From assembly GCF_031882575.1 (NCBI RefSeq), contig NZ_CP134772.1:3615001-3679000 (forward strand): DNA of 64,000 nucleotides. The letters are read 5' to 3'. How positions within the stretch are numbered: the stretch's first letter is position 1; the number at the start of each line of letters is the position of its first letter. This stretch comes from Pseudomonas sp. VD-NE ins. GTDB lineage: Bacteria; Pseudomonadota; Gammaproteobacteria; Pseudomonadales; Pseudomonadaceae. The notes beneath the pieces were generated by a model that made no database searches, was not told the origin of the DNA, and saw only the letters and a list, made by a program, of their open reading frames with translations. Made by a program: the position numbers and the translations under genes. Positions 26,247 through 35,816 of this stretch are shown in pieces.

Positions 26247-26605
26247 TGAGTGAGATCACCACCATCGACGGCGTCGACAGCCACCCGGACTGGTCGCATG
26301 TGCCCGAGCATGCGCGCCATGTATTCCTCTGCACCGGCCCGCGCTGCACCCAGCGCGGCGCCTTGCAGTTATGGAAAACCTTGCGCCGGCACCTGCTGGA
26401 GCACGATTGCATCGAGACGCCGGGCGGCGTTTTGCTGACACGCACGCACTGCCAGTTTCCGTGCAATCTGGGGCCGATCGTGACCGTGTATCCGGAACGC
26501 TGCTGGTATGGCGTGCGCAGCCATGAAGATGTGCAGCGGCTGGTCGAAGGGCATCTGGTGGGCGGTGAAGTGGTTGCGGATTTGCTGATCAAGGCGCGGG
26601 GATGA
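26246..26605 (+). CDS. Thioredoxin-like [2Fe-2S] ferredoxin in the B12 operon
   Basis: 119 residues. Four cysteines in CTGPRC and CQFPC followed by NLGPIVTVYPERCWYGV match the thioredoxin-like 2Fe-2S ferredoxin fold. Relatives appear in cobalamin-biosynthesis gene clusters, where a low-potential electron carrier supports cobalt reduction or corrin chemistry. Here it is wedged between the receptor and BtuF with one- and four-base overlaps, so the three genes are translated together. A role in reducing imported corrinoid is attractive but is inference. Confidence 0.8.
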   Translation: MSEITTIDGVDSHPDWSHVPEHARHVFLCTGPRCTQRGALQLWKTLRRHLLEHDCIETPGGVLLTRTHCQFPCNLGPIVTVYPERCWYGVRSHEDVQRLVEGHLVGGEVVADLLIKARG

Positions 26606-27522
26606 GATCGATCCTGTATATGCTTGGCGCCCTGCTCGGCTCAACGCCTGTGCTCGCCGACAATTACCTCAATTGCGGCGAAGAATGGAGCGCGGTTCAG
26701 CCTTCGCGCATCGTCGCGCTCAATCAGCATGCGGCTGATCTCGTGCTGGCACTGGGTGCCGGGCCAGCGCTGGTCGGCGTGGCCTATCTGGATGACACCG
26801 AGGCCGGGCAGCGGCCCTCCGCGTATTTCGGCGTGCCGGTAATCGCGCGGCAGTACCCGGCCAGCGAAGTGCTTTACGCTGCGAAGCCGGATCTGGTTAT
26901 CGGCGGTTTTGCCACGGCGTTCGGCGACGGGGTGACCTCACGCTCGGGACTGGCGCGCAATGGCGTGGGTTCGTATCTGCTGGAATCCGCCTGCAACGGG
27001 CATTCGCTGGATTATTTCGCGCATGTACGCAATGACTTGCTGACGCTGGGCAAGCTGCTGCACCAGCAGCAAAAAGCCCAAGCATTGATCGACTCCATGG
27101 AAAAGGACATTGCCAGCGCCCGAGCCTTGGCCGGTGCGGGTAAACCATTGTCCGTGTTCTATCTCGACAGCGAAGTCAAAGGCCTCGACAGCGAAGGCCG
27201 ACGCGGATTTGTCACTCCGCTGCTGGCCGCCGTTGGTGCACGCAATGTGTTCGCCGACATCAACCTCTATCGAGTCACGGTAAACAGCGAAACCCTGCTG
27301 GCCAGCGACCCGGACGTGATCCTGCTGGCCGACGCCGACTGGTCACCTGCCAGTCGCAAACGCTACCTGTTGACCCACGATCCGGTGCTCTCACAACTGC
27401 GCGCGGTGCGCGAGAACCGAATGATCGACATCCCCTTCACCCACCTGTTGCCGACCTTTGACAGCGGTCGGGTGGCACTGGAACTGGCCCGCCAGCTCAA
27501 CGCCTTGAAGAAAAATAAATGA
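26602..27522 (+). CDS. btuF: Periplasmic vitamin B12-binding protein (BtuF-like)
   Basis: 306 residues. A signal peptide (MRSILYMLGALLGSTPVLA) is cleaved before DNYLNCGEEW. The rest is a type III periplasmic binding protein: RIVALNQHAADLVLALGA near the start, KPDLVIGGFA in the middle and DPDVILLADADW near the end. It would hand cobalamin to a BtuCD permease. The ATG overlaps the ferredoxin stop by four bases (ATGA). Riboswitch control upstream supports the assignment over a heme or siderophore binding protein, though the fold alone would allow either. Confidence 0.83.
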   Translation: MRSILYMLGALLGSTPVLADNYLNCGEEWSAVQPSRIVALNQHAADLVLALGAGPALVGVAYLDDTEAGQRPSAYFGVPVIARQYPASEVLYAAKPDLVIGGFATAFGDGVTSRSGLARNGVGSYLLESACNGHSLDYFAHVRNDLLTLGKLLHQQQKAQALIDSMEKDIASARALAGAGKPLSVFYLDSEVKGLDSEGRRGFVTPLLAAVGARNVFADINLYRVTVNSETLLASDPDVILLADADWSPASRKRYLLTHDPVLSQLRAVRENRMIDIPFTHLLPTFDSGRVALELARQLNALKKNK

Positions 27523-27572
27523 ACCCGTCGCACCACACGCCACCTAACGAACAGACCATCAGGAGGTAGCCA

Positions 27573-27776
27573 ATGCAAATCGAAACCGTGTGGATCGTAC
27601 TGGCGGCAGTTCTTCTGCTAATCGAACTCTGGGCCATCAATCGGGTGCGCAAGAGCGAGGGGAAAACGAGCAACAAAGGCGTGTGGATCGTGCTGATCGT
27701 GTTTGTGCCGTTGTTCGGCTTGATTGCCTGGGCATTGGCGGGGCCCAAGCATGTCCGTCAACATTCGGCGTCATAA
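27573..27776 (+). CDS. PLDc_N-domain small membrane protein
   Basis: 67 residues with two helices, VWIVLAAVLLLIELWAI and VWIVLIVFVPLFGLIAWALA. This is the N-terminal membrane domain of cardiolipin synthases (PLDc_N) standing alone, without the phospholipase catalytic part. AGGAGG lies before ATG 27573. It may share a transcript with the B12 operon (50 bp gap) but its role there is unclear. Confidence 0.78.
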   Translation: MQIETVWIVLAAVLLLIELWAINRVRKSEGKTSNKGVWIVLIVFVPLFGLIAWALAGPKHVRQHSAS

Positions 27777-27796
27777 CCTGATTCATTTGCCGTGGT

Positions 27797-27823
27797 GCGG
27801 GGCTTGCCGTTGGCGCGCCCCGC
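27797..27823. terminator. Stem-loop between convergent genes
   Basis: GCGGGGC (27797-27803) pairs with GCCCCGC (27817-27823) across a 13-base loop. It lies between the PLDc_N stop and the dehydrogenase stop. The U-tract is weak on both strands. Confidence 0.4.
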
Positions 27824-27836
27824 TGTTCAAGGTTGA

Positions 27837-29066
27837 TCAACTGACGGGCACCAACGGCGGCATCTCTTCTTCCATTTGTGCCAGCGGCACGTCACTGCTG
27901 CCGGGGGTCAGAATGACCTTGCGGCAATTTTCCTCTTTCTTGTCGAAGATCTTGTAGCCCTCGGCGGCCTGCTCAAGGGACAGCCGATGCGTGATGATCG
28001 CGTCGGGTTGCAAGGCGCCGGTTTCGATATAGCCGAGCAGCTCAGGCAAATAGCGCTGCACATGGGTCTGGCCCATTTTGAACGTCAGGCCTTTGTCGAA
28101 GGCATCGCCAAACAAAAAGCCGTGGATGAAGCCCGAGTAAACGCCTGGCACGCTCACCACTCCGCCGCGCCGCACAGCGGCGATGCACTGGCGCAGCGCT
28201 TTGCCGCTGCTGCCTTCAAGCTTGAGTGTGGCGAGGATCGTTTCAGTGGTGCTGCCCTTGGCTTCGAACCCTACGGCGTCAACCACGGCATCGACGCCAC
28301 GACTGCCCGGGGTCTGGCGAATGATGGTATCGGCGGGGTCATCGTCGTCATCGAAGTTGATCGGTATTACGCCGTAGGTGCGTTGCGCGTAATCGAGCCG
28401 ATAGGGGTGGTGATCGACCATGAAAATCCGTTCGGCGCCGAGCATTCTCGCGCATGCTGCGCTAAGCAAGCCAACGGGTCCGGCACCATAAATCGCGATG
28501 CTTGAACCTTGACCGATGCCAGTGTTGGTCACGGCTTGCCAGGCGGTTGGCAGGATGTCCGAGAGAAACAACACCTTCTCATCCGAGAGTGTCCCCGGCA
28601 CCTTGAACGGCCCCATATTGGCCTTGGGCACCCGCACCAGTTCCGCCTGGCCTCCGGGGATTCCACCGTACAGACGGCTAAAACCAAACAAAGCGGCAGG
28701 TGGCGGGATGATTTTCTTGTTCATCGCCGCGCCGGGACCGCTATTGGTGGTTTCGCACGCGGCATACAGCTCCTGCTGACAGAAAAAACAGTCGCCGCAG
28801 GCAATCACGAAAGGAATCACCACCCGGTCACCGGGCTGCACCGCAGTCACCGCCGCACCGGTTTCCTCAACGATGCCCATGAACTCATGGCCGAAGATAT
28901 CGCCATGCTCTACCGTCGGGATCTTGCCGCGATACAGTTGCAGGTCAGAGCCGCAAATCGCTGTGGCCGTCACCCGCAGAATGATATCGTCGGCGGCATC
29001 CAGCTTTGGATCTGGCACGGTTTCGACTCTGACGTCATGGGCGCCGTGATAGGTCATTGCTCGCAT
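27837..29066 (-). CDS. Zinc-dependent alcohol dehydrogenase (glutathione-independent formaldehyde dehydrogenase type)
   Basis: 409 residues of the zinc MDR family. The catalytic-zinc region reads [13 protein letters not shown] and [11 protein letters not shown]. Structural-zinc cysteines are in [16 protein letters not shown], and the NAD-binding [10 protein letters not shown] is near residue 185. The long insert and overall length match glutathione-independent formaldehyde dehydrogenase and its dismutating relatives. The likely reaction is oxidation of formaldehyde or a small alcohol or aldehyde. ATG 29066 follows GAGGAA. It is divergent from the hemerythrin gene, sharing the 318-bp gap 29067-29384. 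The precise substrate is not certain. Confidence 0.85.
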   Translation of the reverse strand: MRAMTYHGAHDVRVETVPDPKLDAADDIILRVTATAICGSDLQLYRGKIPTVEHGDIFGHEFMGIVEETGAAVTAVQPGDRVVIPFVIACGDCFFCQQELYAACETTNSGPGAAMNKKIIPPPAALFGFSRLYGGIPGGQAELVRVPKANMGPFKVPGTLSDEKVLFLSDILPTAWQAVTNTGIGQGSSIAIYGAGPVGLLSAACARMLGAERIFMVDHHPYRLDYAQRTYGVIPINFDDDDDPADTIIRQTPGSRGVDAVVDAVGFEAKGSTTETILATLKLEGSSGKALRQCIAAVRRGGVVSVPGVYSGFIHGFLFGDAFDKGLTFKMGQTHVQRYLPELLGYIETGALQPDAIITHRLSLEQAAEGYKIFDKKEENCRKVILTPGSSDVPLAQMEEEMPPLVPVS

Positions 29067-29295
29067 GGTGAGTTCCTCGATCGCTTGAGTGAAATGGCAG
29101 CTGTCTCCCATACGGCAGGGCAACGCCAAAACGAGTTCAGAACGCTTTTGCATATTCGGATCAGCGGGCCATGACTGGCTGCGAAGCCGTGATCTGCAAT
29201 GCCTGCAACGCCGTTTTCATGCAGGCTGCACGAAGGCTTTTTGCCTGTGCCGTAGCAAGTCCTTGATCCATCGCGCTTGAACATCTGTCAAGGAA

Positions 29296-29311
29296 TGGCA
29301 CGCCAAATGCT
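29296..29311 (+). promoter_or_regulatory. Sigma-54-like promoter upstream of the hemerythrin gene
   Basis: TGGCACGCCAAATGCT has GG and GC exactly 12 bases apart and matches the -24/-12 consensus except one base of the TTGC element. It lies about 74 bp before ATG 29385. It is the only promoter-like signal I can see in the 318-bp gap 29067-29384. Confidence 0.45.
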
Positions 29312-29384
29312 GTGGGTTCAGGGCATCCACAGATCCGTGAAACAACGGCCTGTGTTCACTCCGTGACAGCAGAGGCAACTCATA

Positions 29385-29861
29385 ATGAACGCCATCGACC
29401 TTCTCAAAGCCGATCATGCGAAAGTCAAAGACATCCTCAGCCAACTCAGCGACTCGACGGAGCGGGCGCTGAAAAAACGTGTCGAGCTGTTGGGCAAACT
29501 GGAAATGGAAATATCCATCCATACCCGCCTTGAAGAGGAAATCCTCTATCCGGCGTTCAAGGCCGCCGGCAGCAAGGAACAGGACGTCATGTATTTCGAA
29601 GCCAAGGAAGAACACCGCACCGTGGACTCGCTGGTGCTGCCCGATCTCAAACTGACCGATCCGGGAACCCCGGAGTTTTCCGGTCGGGTGAAAGTGGTCA
29701 AGGAACTGCTGGAGCACCATATCGAAGAGGAAGAGACGGAAATGTTTCCTCAGGCGAAAAAGCTCCTGGGCAAGGAAAAACTCGAAGAGCTGGGCGCGCA
29801 GATGGAGGCCATGAAGGCCAGTTGCAAGAAGGAAATGGCTGCCGGCAACATGGCTGCTTAA
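29385..29861 (+). CDS. Hemerythrin HHE-domain protein
   Basis: 158 residues. The four-helix bundle carries the His/Glu ligands of the hemerythrin family: LLKADHAKVKDI, IHTRLEEEILYPAF, EEHRTVDSLV and EHHIEEEETEMFPQ. These bind a di-iron centre that senses or handles oxygen, nitric oxide or iron. The C-terminal tail (KASCKKEMAAGN) is lysine-rich and holds one Cys. ATG 29385 follows an AGAGG site. It is monocistronic, with its own sigma-54-like promoter and a strong terminator. A stress role is suggested by the family; the specific signal is unknown. Confidence 0.9.
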   Translation: MNAIDLLKADHAKVKDILSQLSDSTERALKKRVELLGKLEMEISIHTRLEEEILYPAFKAAGSKEQDVMYFEAKEEHRTVDSLVLPDLKLTDPGTPEFSGRVKVVKELLEHHIEEEETEMFPQAKKLLGKEKLEELGAQMEAMKASCKKEMAAGNMAA

Positions 29862-29878
29862 CCCGTTGCAGATTTACG

Positions 29879-29904
29879 AGCCCGGCTTTGGTCGGGCTTT
29901 TTTC
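29879..29904 (+). terminator. Rho-independent terminator of the hemerythrin gene
   Basis: AGCCCG (29879-29884) and CGGGCT (29893-29898) flank an eight-base loop and are followed by a run of T. Confidence 0.9.
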
Positions 29905-29963
29905 TGTTTGCTCCCAGCGTCACCCTGTTGCAGGATCAGCCGTCGACAACAGGGAATGTTGAA

Positions 29964-31028
29964 ATGGACCAGAAAGCTTGTGGGCGAATTGTGGTGGTGG
30001 GTGCAGGCATCGTCGGCGCCTCCCTTGCGTATCACCTGTCCGGTAAAGGTGCGCAGGTCACGTTAATCGAGGCTGACGAGATCGCGAGCGGCGTGACGGC
30101 AAGCTCTTTCGCCTGGATCACTGCCACGTACGCCGGCGCTGATCCGATTGCGCAGTTGCGCGGTATGGCCATAGAAGCATATCGACGACTCGAAACCGAG
30201 CTGCCGGATTTGCAGATTCGCTGGACCGGAGCGCTGTCGTACAACGAATCAGCAGAGTATCCGGCGTCGGCGACATTGTTAGCGTCTGCCGAAGTGCTTG
30301 CCCGCGAGCCCAACCTGAAAAATCCCCCTCCCCGCGCGTTGTATCGCGCGGAAGAAGGCGCGCTCGACGCCGTGCAGGCCACCCACGCCTTGATTGCCGG
30401 CGCCCGGGTGCTGGGCGCGCAATTGCTCACGCAAACCCGAGTGACCGCTTTCAAAACCTGCAACGCAGATGTCACCGGCGTTGAAACCACAGCGGGCACG
30501 TTTGATGCCGACCTTGTTGTGCTTGCCGCCGGGACTGGCACCCGGCAGTTAACACAGATGCTCAACGCCTCCCTGCCCATCGACGCCTCGCCTGCCATTT
30601 TTATCCGCTACAAGACCCAACCGGGCCTCGTCAAAGGCATCATCTCCAGCCCCGAAATGGAAATTCGGCAAAGCGCCGACGCCACGTTGCTGGCCGTTGA
30701 AGATTATCTGGGAGAAGCGCCGGGCAACTCGCCGAAGGACATCGCCCGGCAAACCGCCGAAGCCATACGCAAAGAACTTCACGGGGTGGTTTCCATTGCG
30801 CCGCAAACCGTCGCCGTCGGAATCCGGCCGATGCCTGCTGATGGCATCCCCGTGGTCGGCTACCTGCCCGGCTTCGGCGGAGTTTACGTTTGTGCGATGC
30901 ATCCCGGTGTAACGCTGGCGGCAATCGTCGGGCGCCTCGCCAGTGAAGAAATCCTCGATCGCCAGACATCCAGCGCTCTTGGGCCGTGCCGTCCTCAGCG
31001 CTTTTTTCAGAACTCAGGCGACGCTTGA
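29964..31028 (+). CDS. FAD-dependent amino-acid-oxidase-type (DAO) oxidoreductase
   Basis: 354 residues. The N-terminus has the FAD-binding loop RIVVVGAGIVGASLAYHLS with the acidic partner LIEADEIASG. A C-terminal GIRPMPADGIPVVGYLPG closes the FAD site as in D-amino-acid oxidase and glycine-oxidase relatives. It probably oxidises a primary or secondary amine such as an amino acid. It is upstream of a MocR-type, aminotransferase-like regulator, an arrangement common for amino-acid or amine catabolism. ATG 29964 follows AGGGA. The substrate cannot be read. Confidence 0.82.
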   Translation: MDQKACGRIVVVGAGIVGASLAYHLSGKGAQVTLIEADEIASGVTASSFAWITATYAGADPIAQLRGMAIEAYRRLETELPDLQIRWTGALSYNESAEYPASATLLASAEVLAREPNLKNPPPRALYRAEEGALDAVQATHALIAGARVLGAQLLTQTRVTAFKTCNADVTGVETTAGTFDADLVVLAAGTGTRQLTQMLNASLPIDASPAIFIRYKTQPGLVKGIISSPEMEIRQSADATLLAVEDYLGEAPGNSPKDIARQTAEAIRKELHGVVSIAPQTVAVGIRPMPADGIPVVGYLPGFGGVYVCAMHPGVTLAAIVGRLASEEILDRQTSSALGPCRPQRFFQNSGDA

Positions 31029-31131
31029 TTTAGACTCGCCGACGTCTTGCAGCAAGGAATGCGCACCAGCAACGCATGGTTATTTTGCGCAACTCGGACA
31101 GCGGAAAATCGCAGTGAAAAGGAGAACAACA

Positions 31132-32541
31132 TTGCCGGCCCCCAAGGACACCGCGTTCGCCTATCAAACGGTCTATCACTACCTGCTCGGCCTGATCGAG
31201 GCGGCCAGTGGCACGACTGAACAGAAACTGCCGTCCCTGCGACAACTGGCCCTGCGCCTCGGCGTTTCGGTGTCGACAACCAAATACGCCTACGCACTGC
31301 TCGAGGACGAAGGCAGAATCCACGCCAAAGCCAGGTTCGGCTATTTCACCCGGTCCAAACCGGCGGCGCCGGTGACGGCCAACTCAGGCAATCTTCTGGA
31401 CCACGTCTTCGCCAGCGCCCGTCAGCCCGGCATGCTGGCACTGAGCAGCGATGCGCCGGCGATGCTGCTATCGCTGCAAGGCCCGTTGTTGACGATGGAG
31501 CGCGAACTGACTCGCCAATACCCGCGCTCGCCCGCGCCGCTCTATCAACCCCTCGGCGAGCCGGAATTGCGCGCGGCCCTGGCGGAACGCTACACCCGTT
31601 CCGCTCACAACCACTGGCAGGCCGAGCAGGTGTATATCGGCGCGGACCTGCGCAGCGTACTGGAATTGTCGCTCGGCGCCTTGAACCTCGGTGGCAGCGT
31701 GGCGCTGGTCGAATCGCCCTGCTCGTGGGCGATTCTGCGCCAGTTGCAGGCAGCCAATATCCGCGTTGTCGAAATGCCCCTTGGCGATGACGGTCGCTTC
31801 AACCTGCCCGCGTTGAGGGCGTTACTCACACGCGAACCGGTGCGCTTGGCGGTGCTCTCCTCCACGGTGAATATTCCTCAGGGCCGGTTGATGCCCGCGC
31901 AGGATAAACAGCAGATCTGTGACTGGCTGGCCGAGCGGGAAATATGGCTGTTCGAAAACGACACGTGGGGCGAGTTGAGTTTCTCCAAGTCAGCCGCGCG
32001 TTATCGCGACTTTGCCGATCCGGACAAGCTGCTGGTGTTCTCGACGTTCGACAAGATTATTGGCGGCGAAGCGCCGTACGGCTACGTGCTGTGTCGCCAG
32101 CAGGCCACGCAATTTCATCGACTGTTTATGCAGCGCGGATTTCGCCTCTCGCCGGTGCGGCAGAAAGCGATTGCCAGACTCTACAACTGCAGGCGCATTG
32201 ACCAGCACCTGACGATGCTGCGCGCACTGTTGGTCAAGCGCATGCAACAGTTGCAGACCTTGCTGGAAGAGCACGGTAGCGGTCACTGGCAGGTGCTCGC
32301 CCCGCAAGGCGGTGCGAGCTTCTGGCTCAAGGCTGTGCGGCCGATCGACATGCAACGGGTGTTCGAGCGCCTGCTGGCCGAGCGGATCGTCATCGCCCCC
32401 GGCGAAATCTTCAGCCAGCAAGGCGCCTGGAAACAGCACCTGCGCCTGAGCTACAGCCTCGATTGGGACAAGAACATCGGCCACGCGGTGCAACGACTGG
32501 CGCAGGCGATCACCGAAGAAAACCGCATCTACAGTCCATAA
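31132..32541 (+). CDS. MocR-type regulator (GntR HTH + PLP aminotransferase fold)
   Basis: 469 residues. The N-terminal winged HTH contains [20 protein letters not shown], and the rest is an aspartate-aminotransferase-like PLP domain. The usual PLP lysine is replaced in context by [19 protein letters not shown], with K at the expected site. These regulators bind amines or PLP derivatives and control PLP- or amino-acid-related genes. The start is inferred to be TTG 31132, eight bases after AAAAGGAG; a longer ATG frame would begin inside the upstream oxidase gene. Its 3' end overlaps the convergent panB-like gene by 13 bp. The oxidase or panB-like gene is a plausible target. Confidence 0.8.
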   Translation: MPAPKDTAFAYQTVYHYLLGLIEAASGTTEQKLPSLRQLALRLGVSVSTTKYAYALLEDEGRIHAKARFGYFTRSKPAAPVTANSGNLLDHVFASARQPGMLALSSDAPAMLLSLQGPLLTMERELTRQYPRSPAPLYQPLGEPELRAALAERYTRSAHNHWQAEQVYIGADLRSVLELSLGALNLGGSVALVESPCSWAILRQLQAANIRVVEMPLGDDGRFNLPALRALLTREPVRLAVLSSTVNIPQGRLMPAQDKQQICDWLAEREIWLFENDTWGELSFSKSAARYRDFADPDKLLVFSTFDKIIGGEAPYGYVLCRQQATQFHRLFMQRGFRLSPVRQKAIARLYNCRRIDQHLTMLRALLVKRMQQLQTLLEEHGSGHWQVLAPQGGASFWLKAVRPIDMQRVFERLLAERIVIAPGEIFSQQGAWKQHLRLSYSLDWDKNIGHAVQRLAQAITEENRIYSP

Positions 32542-33344
32542 CAATGCCGCGCTTCAGGAAACCGACCATGGCGCACATCGTCAGCAAACTGCGCACAAGC
32601 CTCGCTGATCACTGCGCCGACATCAGCGTAGCGTTTGACGAAACGCGGCAGATGCTCACCGCCCAGGCCGAGTACATCTTCGGTGACCAGCACCTGTCCG
32701 TCGCAGGCCGGCGAGGCGCCGATGCCGATGGTGGGCATTGTCGAGTCCAGCGTAATCTGCCGCGCCACGCCCTCGGCCACACCTTCGAGCAACAGGCTGA
32801 AGGCGCCCGCATCGAGATTGGCCCGAGCGTCTTCGGCAATCACTGCAGCGGTTTCAGCGGTCAGGCCCTGAGCCTTGAAGCCGCCCATGACATTGACGAA
32901 CTGCGGCATCAAGCCGACATGGGCCATGACCGGAATCCCGCGCGCCACGAGAAACTCGACCGTCGGCGCCAAGGCCTTGTTGGCTTCCAGTTTGACCGCG
33001 TCGCAACCAGTACGCGCCAATACCTGAGCGCAATTACGAAAGGCCTGCTCGTGGGATTCTTGATAACTGCCAAACGGCATGTCGGCCACCACACAGGCCA
33101 GGCGCGTGCTATCGACCACCGCCCGCGTGTGGCCGATGATTTCTTCGAGCTGCATGCTCAGCGTCGAGGCGCGGCCGTAACCGACCATGGCCGTGGAATC
33201 GCCGACCAGAATGAAGTCGACGATCGGGTCGATCAATTTGGCGATACTGCTGGAATACGCCGTCAGCGAGACGATTTTCTGCTGGCCTTTCATGGCGACC
33301 AGTTGCGGCACGGTCAAGCGTTTGGTGCGGGTATGCAGGCTCAT
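32529..33344 (-). CDS. panB: 3-methyl-2-oxobutanoate hydroxymethyltransferase paralogue (PanB-like)
   Basis: 271 residues. [20 protein letters not shown] and [20 protein letters not shown] correspond to the active-site strand and loop of PanB, with IIGHTRAV and [10 protein letters not shown] following. PanB makes ketopantoate for coenzyme A using methylene-tetrahydrofolate. No panC is adjacent, so this is likely a second, specialised copy. The neighbouring MocR regulator may control it. The loop differs from the standard VGDSLGMV, so a different ketoacid substrate is possible. Confidence 0.78.
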   Translation of the reverse strand: MSLHTRTKRLTVPQLVAMKGQQKIVSLTAYSSSIAKLIDPIVDFILVGDSTAMVGYGRASTLSMQLEEIIGHTRAVVDSTRLACVVADMPFGSYQESHEQAFRNCAQVLARTGCDAVKLEANKALAPTVEFLVARGIPVMAHVGLMPQFVNVMGGFKAQGLTAETAAVIAEDARANLDAGAFSLLLEGVAEGVARQITLDSTMPTIGIGASPACDGQVLVTEDVLGLGGEHLPRFVKRYADVGAVISEACAQFADDVRHGRFPEARHCYGL

Positions 33345-33608
33345 GGGCGACTCTCCGAGGCTGCCGTCCGTGAACGATAGATGTCGCCAGATTGAATGCG
33401 TAACGCTTCCATACAGTGCCCAACTCCAAAAGATTCGAGCGCTCGATTATTCGTTCAACGCAGAAACATTCAATGCACAGATTTGCCTGAAAAAGCGACC
33501 CAGGTGCACCCTGCTTCGTTGAAATGCGCGCAGGATCCTGGATGCTTTATTTCGCCGTTTACCGCAGGATGCGAAGCTAATGAACACATCCCGGGAGCAA
33601 TTTTTATC

Positions 33609-34091
33609 ATGGAAGAAGTCATCACCTACCGCATTGCCACTGCTGACGATGCGCTGGTAATGAGCGAATTGGGTCAACTGCTCAATTCGGTCCACCACGC
33701 CGCCCGCCCCGACATCTACGCCGCCGCGACTGATGATTTTGCCCGCGACTTGCCGCACTGGGCCGGTGTATTCGAAAAGCCCGGTCAGATCGTCTTCATC
33801 GCCAGTGTGGGAGATCAGCCCGCCGCGTTCATTACGGCCAACCTGTCCGCCAGTTCCGGCCCGTTGATGCAGCCGCAGAATGTTGTTCGCATCGGTTCGG
33901 TGTGTGTCGCCGAGCCGTTCTGGGGCAAAGGCATTGGCCGCGCGCTGATTCAACGGGTGAAAGACTGGGCCATCGAGCAAAATGCGCAGGACTTGCGCCT
34001 GACGGTCTGGCCTTTCAACGAACGCGCGGTGCGCCTGTATGCCGAGTTCGGCTTCGAGACCCGCGCCCTTGAGATGGGCGTGCGTTTGTGA
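33609..34091 (+). CDS. GNAT-family N-acetyltransferase
   Basis: 160 residues. The acetyl-CoA-binding segment reads IGSVCVAEPFWGKGIGRALI followed by NERAVRLYAEFGFETRA, both GNAT hallmarks. It is a soluble enzyme with an unknown acceptor. ATG 33609 is chosen for a GGGAG site ten bases upstream. It stands alone; the 33345-33608 gap before it shows no clear operator. Confidence 0.83.
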   Translation: MEEVITYRIATADDALVMSELGQLLNSVHHAARPDIYAAATDDFARDLPHWAGVFEKPGQIVFIASVGDQPAAFITANLSASSGPLMQPQNVVRIGSVCVAEPFWGKGIGRALIQRVKDWAIEQNAQDLRLTVWPFNERAVRLYAEFGFETRALEMGVRL

Positions 34092-34241
34092 GAGCGGCCA
34101 ACTCCGATCATGAGTAACCCGGCAAAATATCCGCATGGACCCTATCGAATGGTTTGATCCTGCCGACAACATCCCGGTGGACAGCGCAAGATTGAACGAC
34201 GCAAGTCCAATCTCTCATTTTTGATTCAAGAGGCTGCATCC

Positions 34242-35783
34242 ATGAGCAACGCCTGGAACGAAGGTTATTTCACCGACGAAGGCTACACCTACAGCTATAG
34301 CCGGGAAATCAATCCGGTTTTCCAGCGTTACTGCCTGTTGTTGCGCGGCTTTGCCGGTCTGGACGATCCCGACGGGTATCACTGCGAACTCGGTTTTGGT
34401 CAGGGTGTGTCGATCAATATTCACGCCACGGCCAGTCCTGCCGGCTTCGTCGGTACCGACTTCCACCCCGGTCAGGCGGCCCACGCCATTGAGCTCGCAG
34501 CACTTGCCGACAACGGTGCGAAGCTGTACGACGATAGCTTCGAGCAACTGCTGGCGCGCCATGATTTACCGCAGTTCGACAGCATCAGCCTGCATGGCAT
34601 CTGGACCTGGGTCAGCCGTGACAACCAGAAGCTGATTGTCGAATTCGCCCGGCGCCACCTCAAACCGGGTGGTCACCTTTACGTCAGCTACAACGCCTTC
34701 CCGGGTTGGTCGCCTGCTGCGCCGTTGCGCCAGTTGTTCAGCCTGCACGACCGCTTCGCCAATCACTCGACGCGGCCGGATCAGCGCATCGACGCCGCGC
34801 TGCAGTTCTCCGAAGCGCTGCTGGCGGCGAATCCCAAGTACGCTCTGGCCGCGCCGAGTCTGGGCGCCAGGCTGCAGACCATCAAAGGTCAGGACCGCCA
34901 ATACGTCGCCCACGAATATTTCAATCGTGACTGGAACTGCATGTATTTCGCCGACATGGTGGATGCGCTGGCCCCGGCCAAGCTCGATTACGTCACGACG
35001 GCGGTGCCGCTGGATTCGGTCGACGTACTCAACCTGAGCGCCGAAGGCCTGGCCTTTCTCGACGGTATCGAGCACCCGATAATGCGCGAGCAGGCGCGTG
35101 ACTACTTCGTCAACCAGGCTTTCCGTCGCGATCTGTACGTGCGCGGTGCCAACCGACTCAGCGCGACCGAGCGCCGGTCGCGCATGCTCAATACACGATT
35201 TGTGCTGATGCAGCCGACAGAAACCGTAGCGTCCAGCGTCACCGGCCCCGCTGGCGAAGCGTCACTGCAAGCGGAAATTTACGGCCCGGTCCTCGATGCA
35301 CTCGCCGGCCAGACCTACGAAGCCAAAACGATGCAGCAGTTGCTCGATGCGGTGTCACCAATGGCCTACGACGACCTGGAACAGGCCATCGCCATCCTGG
35401 TCAGCATGGGCGCGGTAGCCCCTTGCCAGAGCGAAGCCGCCGAGGCGCTGGTGTACGAACGCTGCGCCGCGTTCAACCTGCAACTGTGCAAGCGCGCGCT
35501 GTTCAACGCCGACATCCAGGTGCTGAGCAGCCCGGTCACCGGGGGCGGCGTCACGGTCAGCCGCTTCCAGCAACTGTTCCTGATTGCAATCCGCCAGGGC
35601 AAACAGCACCCGGCGGAGTGGGCGCAACTGGCGTGGAGCGTCATCGCCGAACAAAACGAAGTATTGGTCAAGGACGGCAAAACGCTGACCACCGCCGAAG
35701 CCAACATCGCCGCGCTGACCGAACAGGCCCAGGCGTTTGCCGAGCAATCGCTGATCGTGCTGAGTGCTTTGAAAATCGTTTGA
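34242..35783 (+). CDS. Class I SAM methyltransferase with C-terminal regulatory domain
   Basis: 513 residues. The N-terminal half is a Rossmann-like methyltransferase: HCELGFGQGVSINIHA (SAM-binding loop), VGTDFHPGQA and FDSISLHGIWTWVS. A predicted methyltransferase-regulatory domain fills the middle (about 230-330), and a mostly alpha-helical C-terminus follows. Proteins with this layout often lie near cell-surface or O-antigen genes, but no such genes are here. ATG 34242 follows CAAGAGG. It is monocistronic and convergent with the CigR-like gene. The substrate is unknown. Confidence 0.8.
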   Translation: MSNAWNEGYFTDEGYTYSYSREINPVFQRYCLLLRGFAGLDDPDGYHCELGFGQGVSINIHATASPAGFVGTDFHPGQAAHAIELAALADNGAKLYDDSFEQLLARHDLPQFDSISLHGIWTWVSRDNQKLIVEFARRHLKPGGHLYVSYNAFPGWSPAAPLRQLFSLHDRFANHSTRPDQRIDAALQFSEALLAANPKYALAAPSLGARLQTIKGQDRQYVAHEYFNRDWNCMYFADMVDALAPAKLDYVTTAVPLDSVDVLNLSAEGLAFLDGIEHPIMREQARDYFVNQAFRRDLYVRGANRLSATERRSRMLNTRFVLMQPTETVASSVTGPAGEASLQAEIYGPVLDALAGQTYEAKTMQQLLDAVSPMAYDDLEQAIAILVSMGAVAPCQSEAAEALVYERCAAFNLQLCKRALFNADIQVLSSPVTGGGVTVSRFQQLFLIAIRQGKQHPAEWAQLAWSVIAEQNEVLVKDGKTLTTAEANIAALTEQAQAFAEQSLIVLSALKIV

Positions 35784-35816
35784 TCGGGGTGGGTGGTGCG
35801 CAACGGGCAGGAAATC

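Noticed and set aside
30943..31131. Extended N-terminus for the MocR regulator
   Set aside because: It would overlap the upstream oxidase gene. TTG 31132 has a good ribosome-binding site and starts right before the HTH domain.
34135..34224. 29-residue open frame before the methyltransferase
   Set aside because: No convincing ribosome-binding site and no similarity that I can recall.
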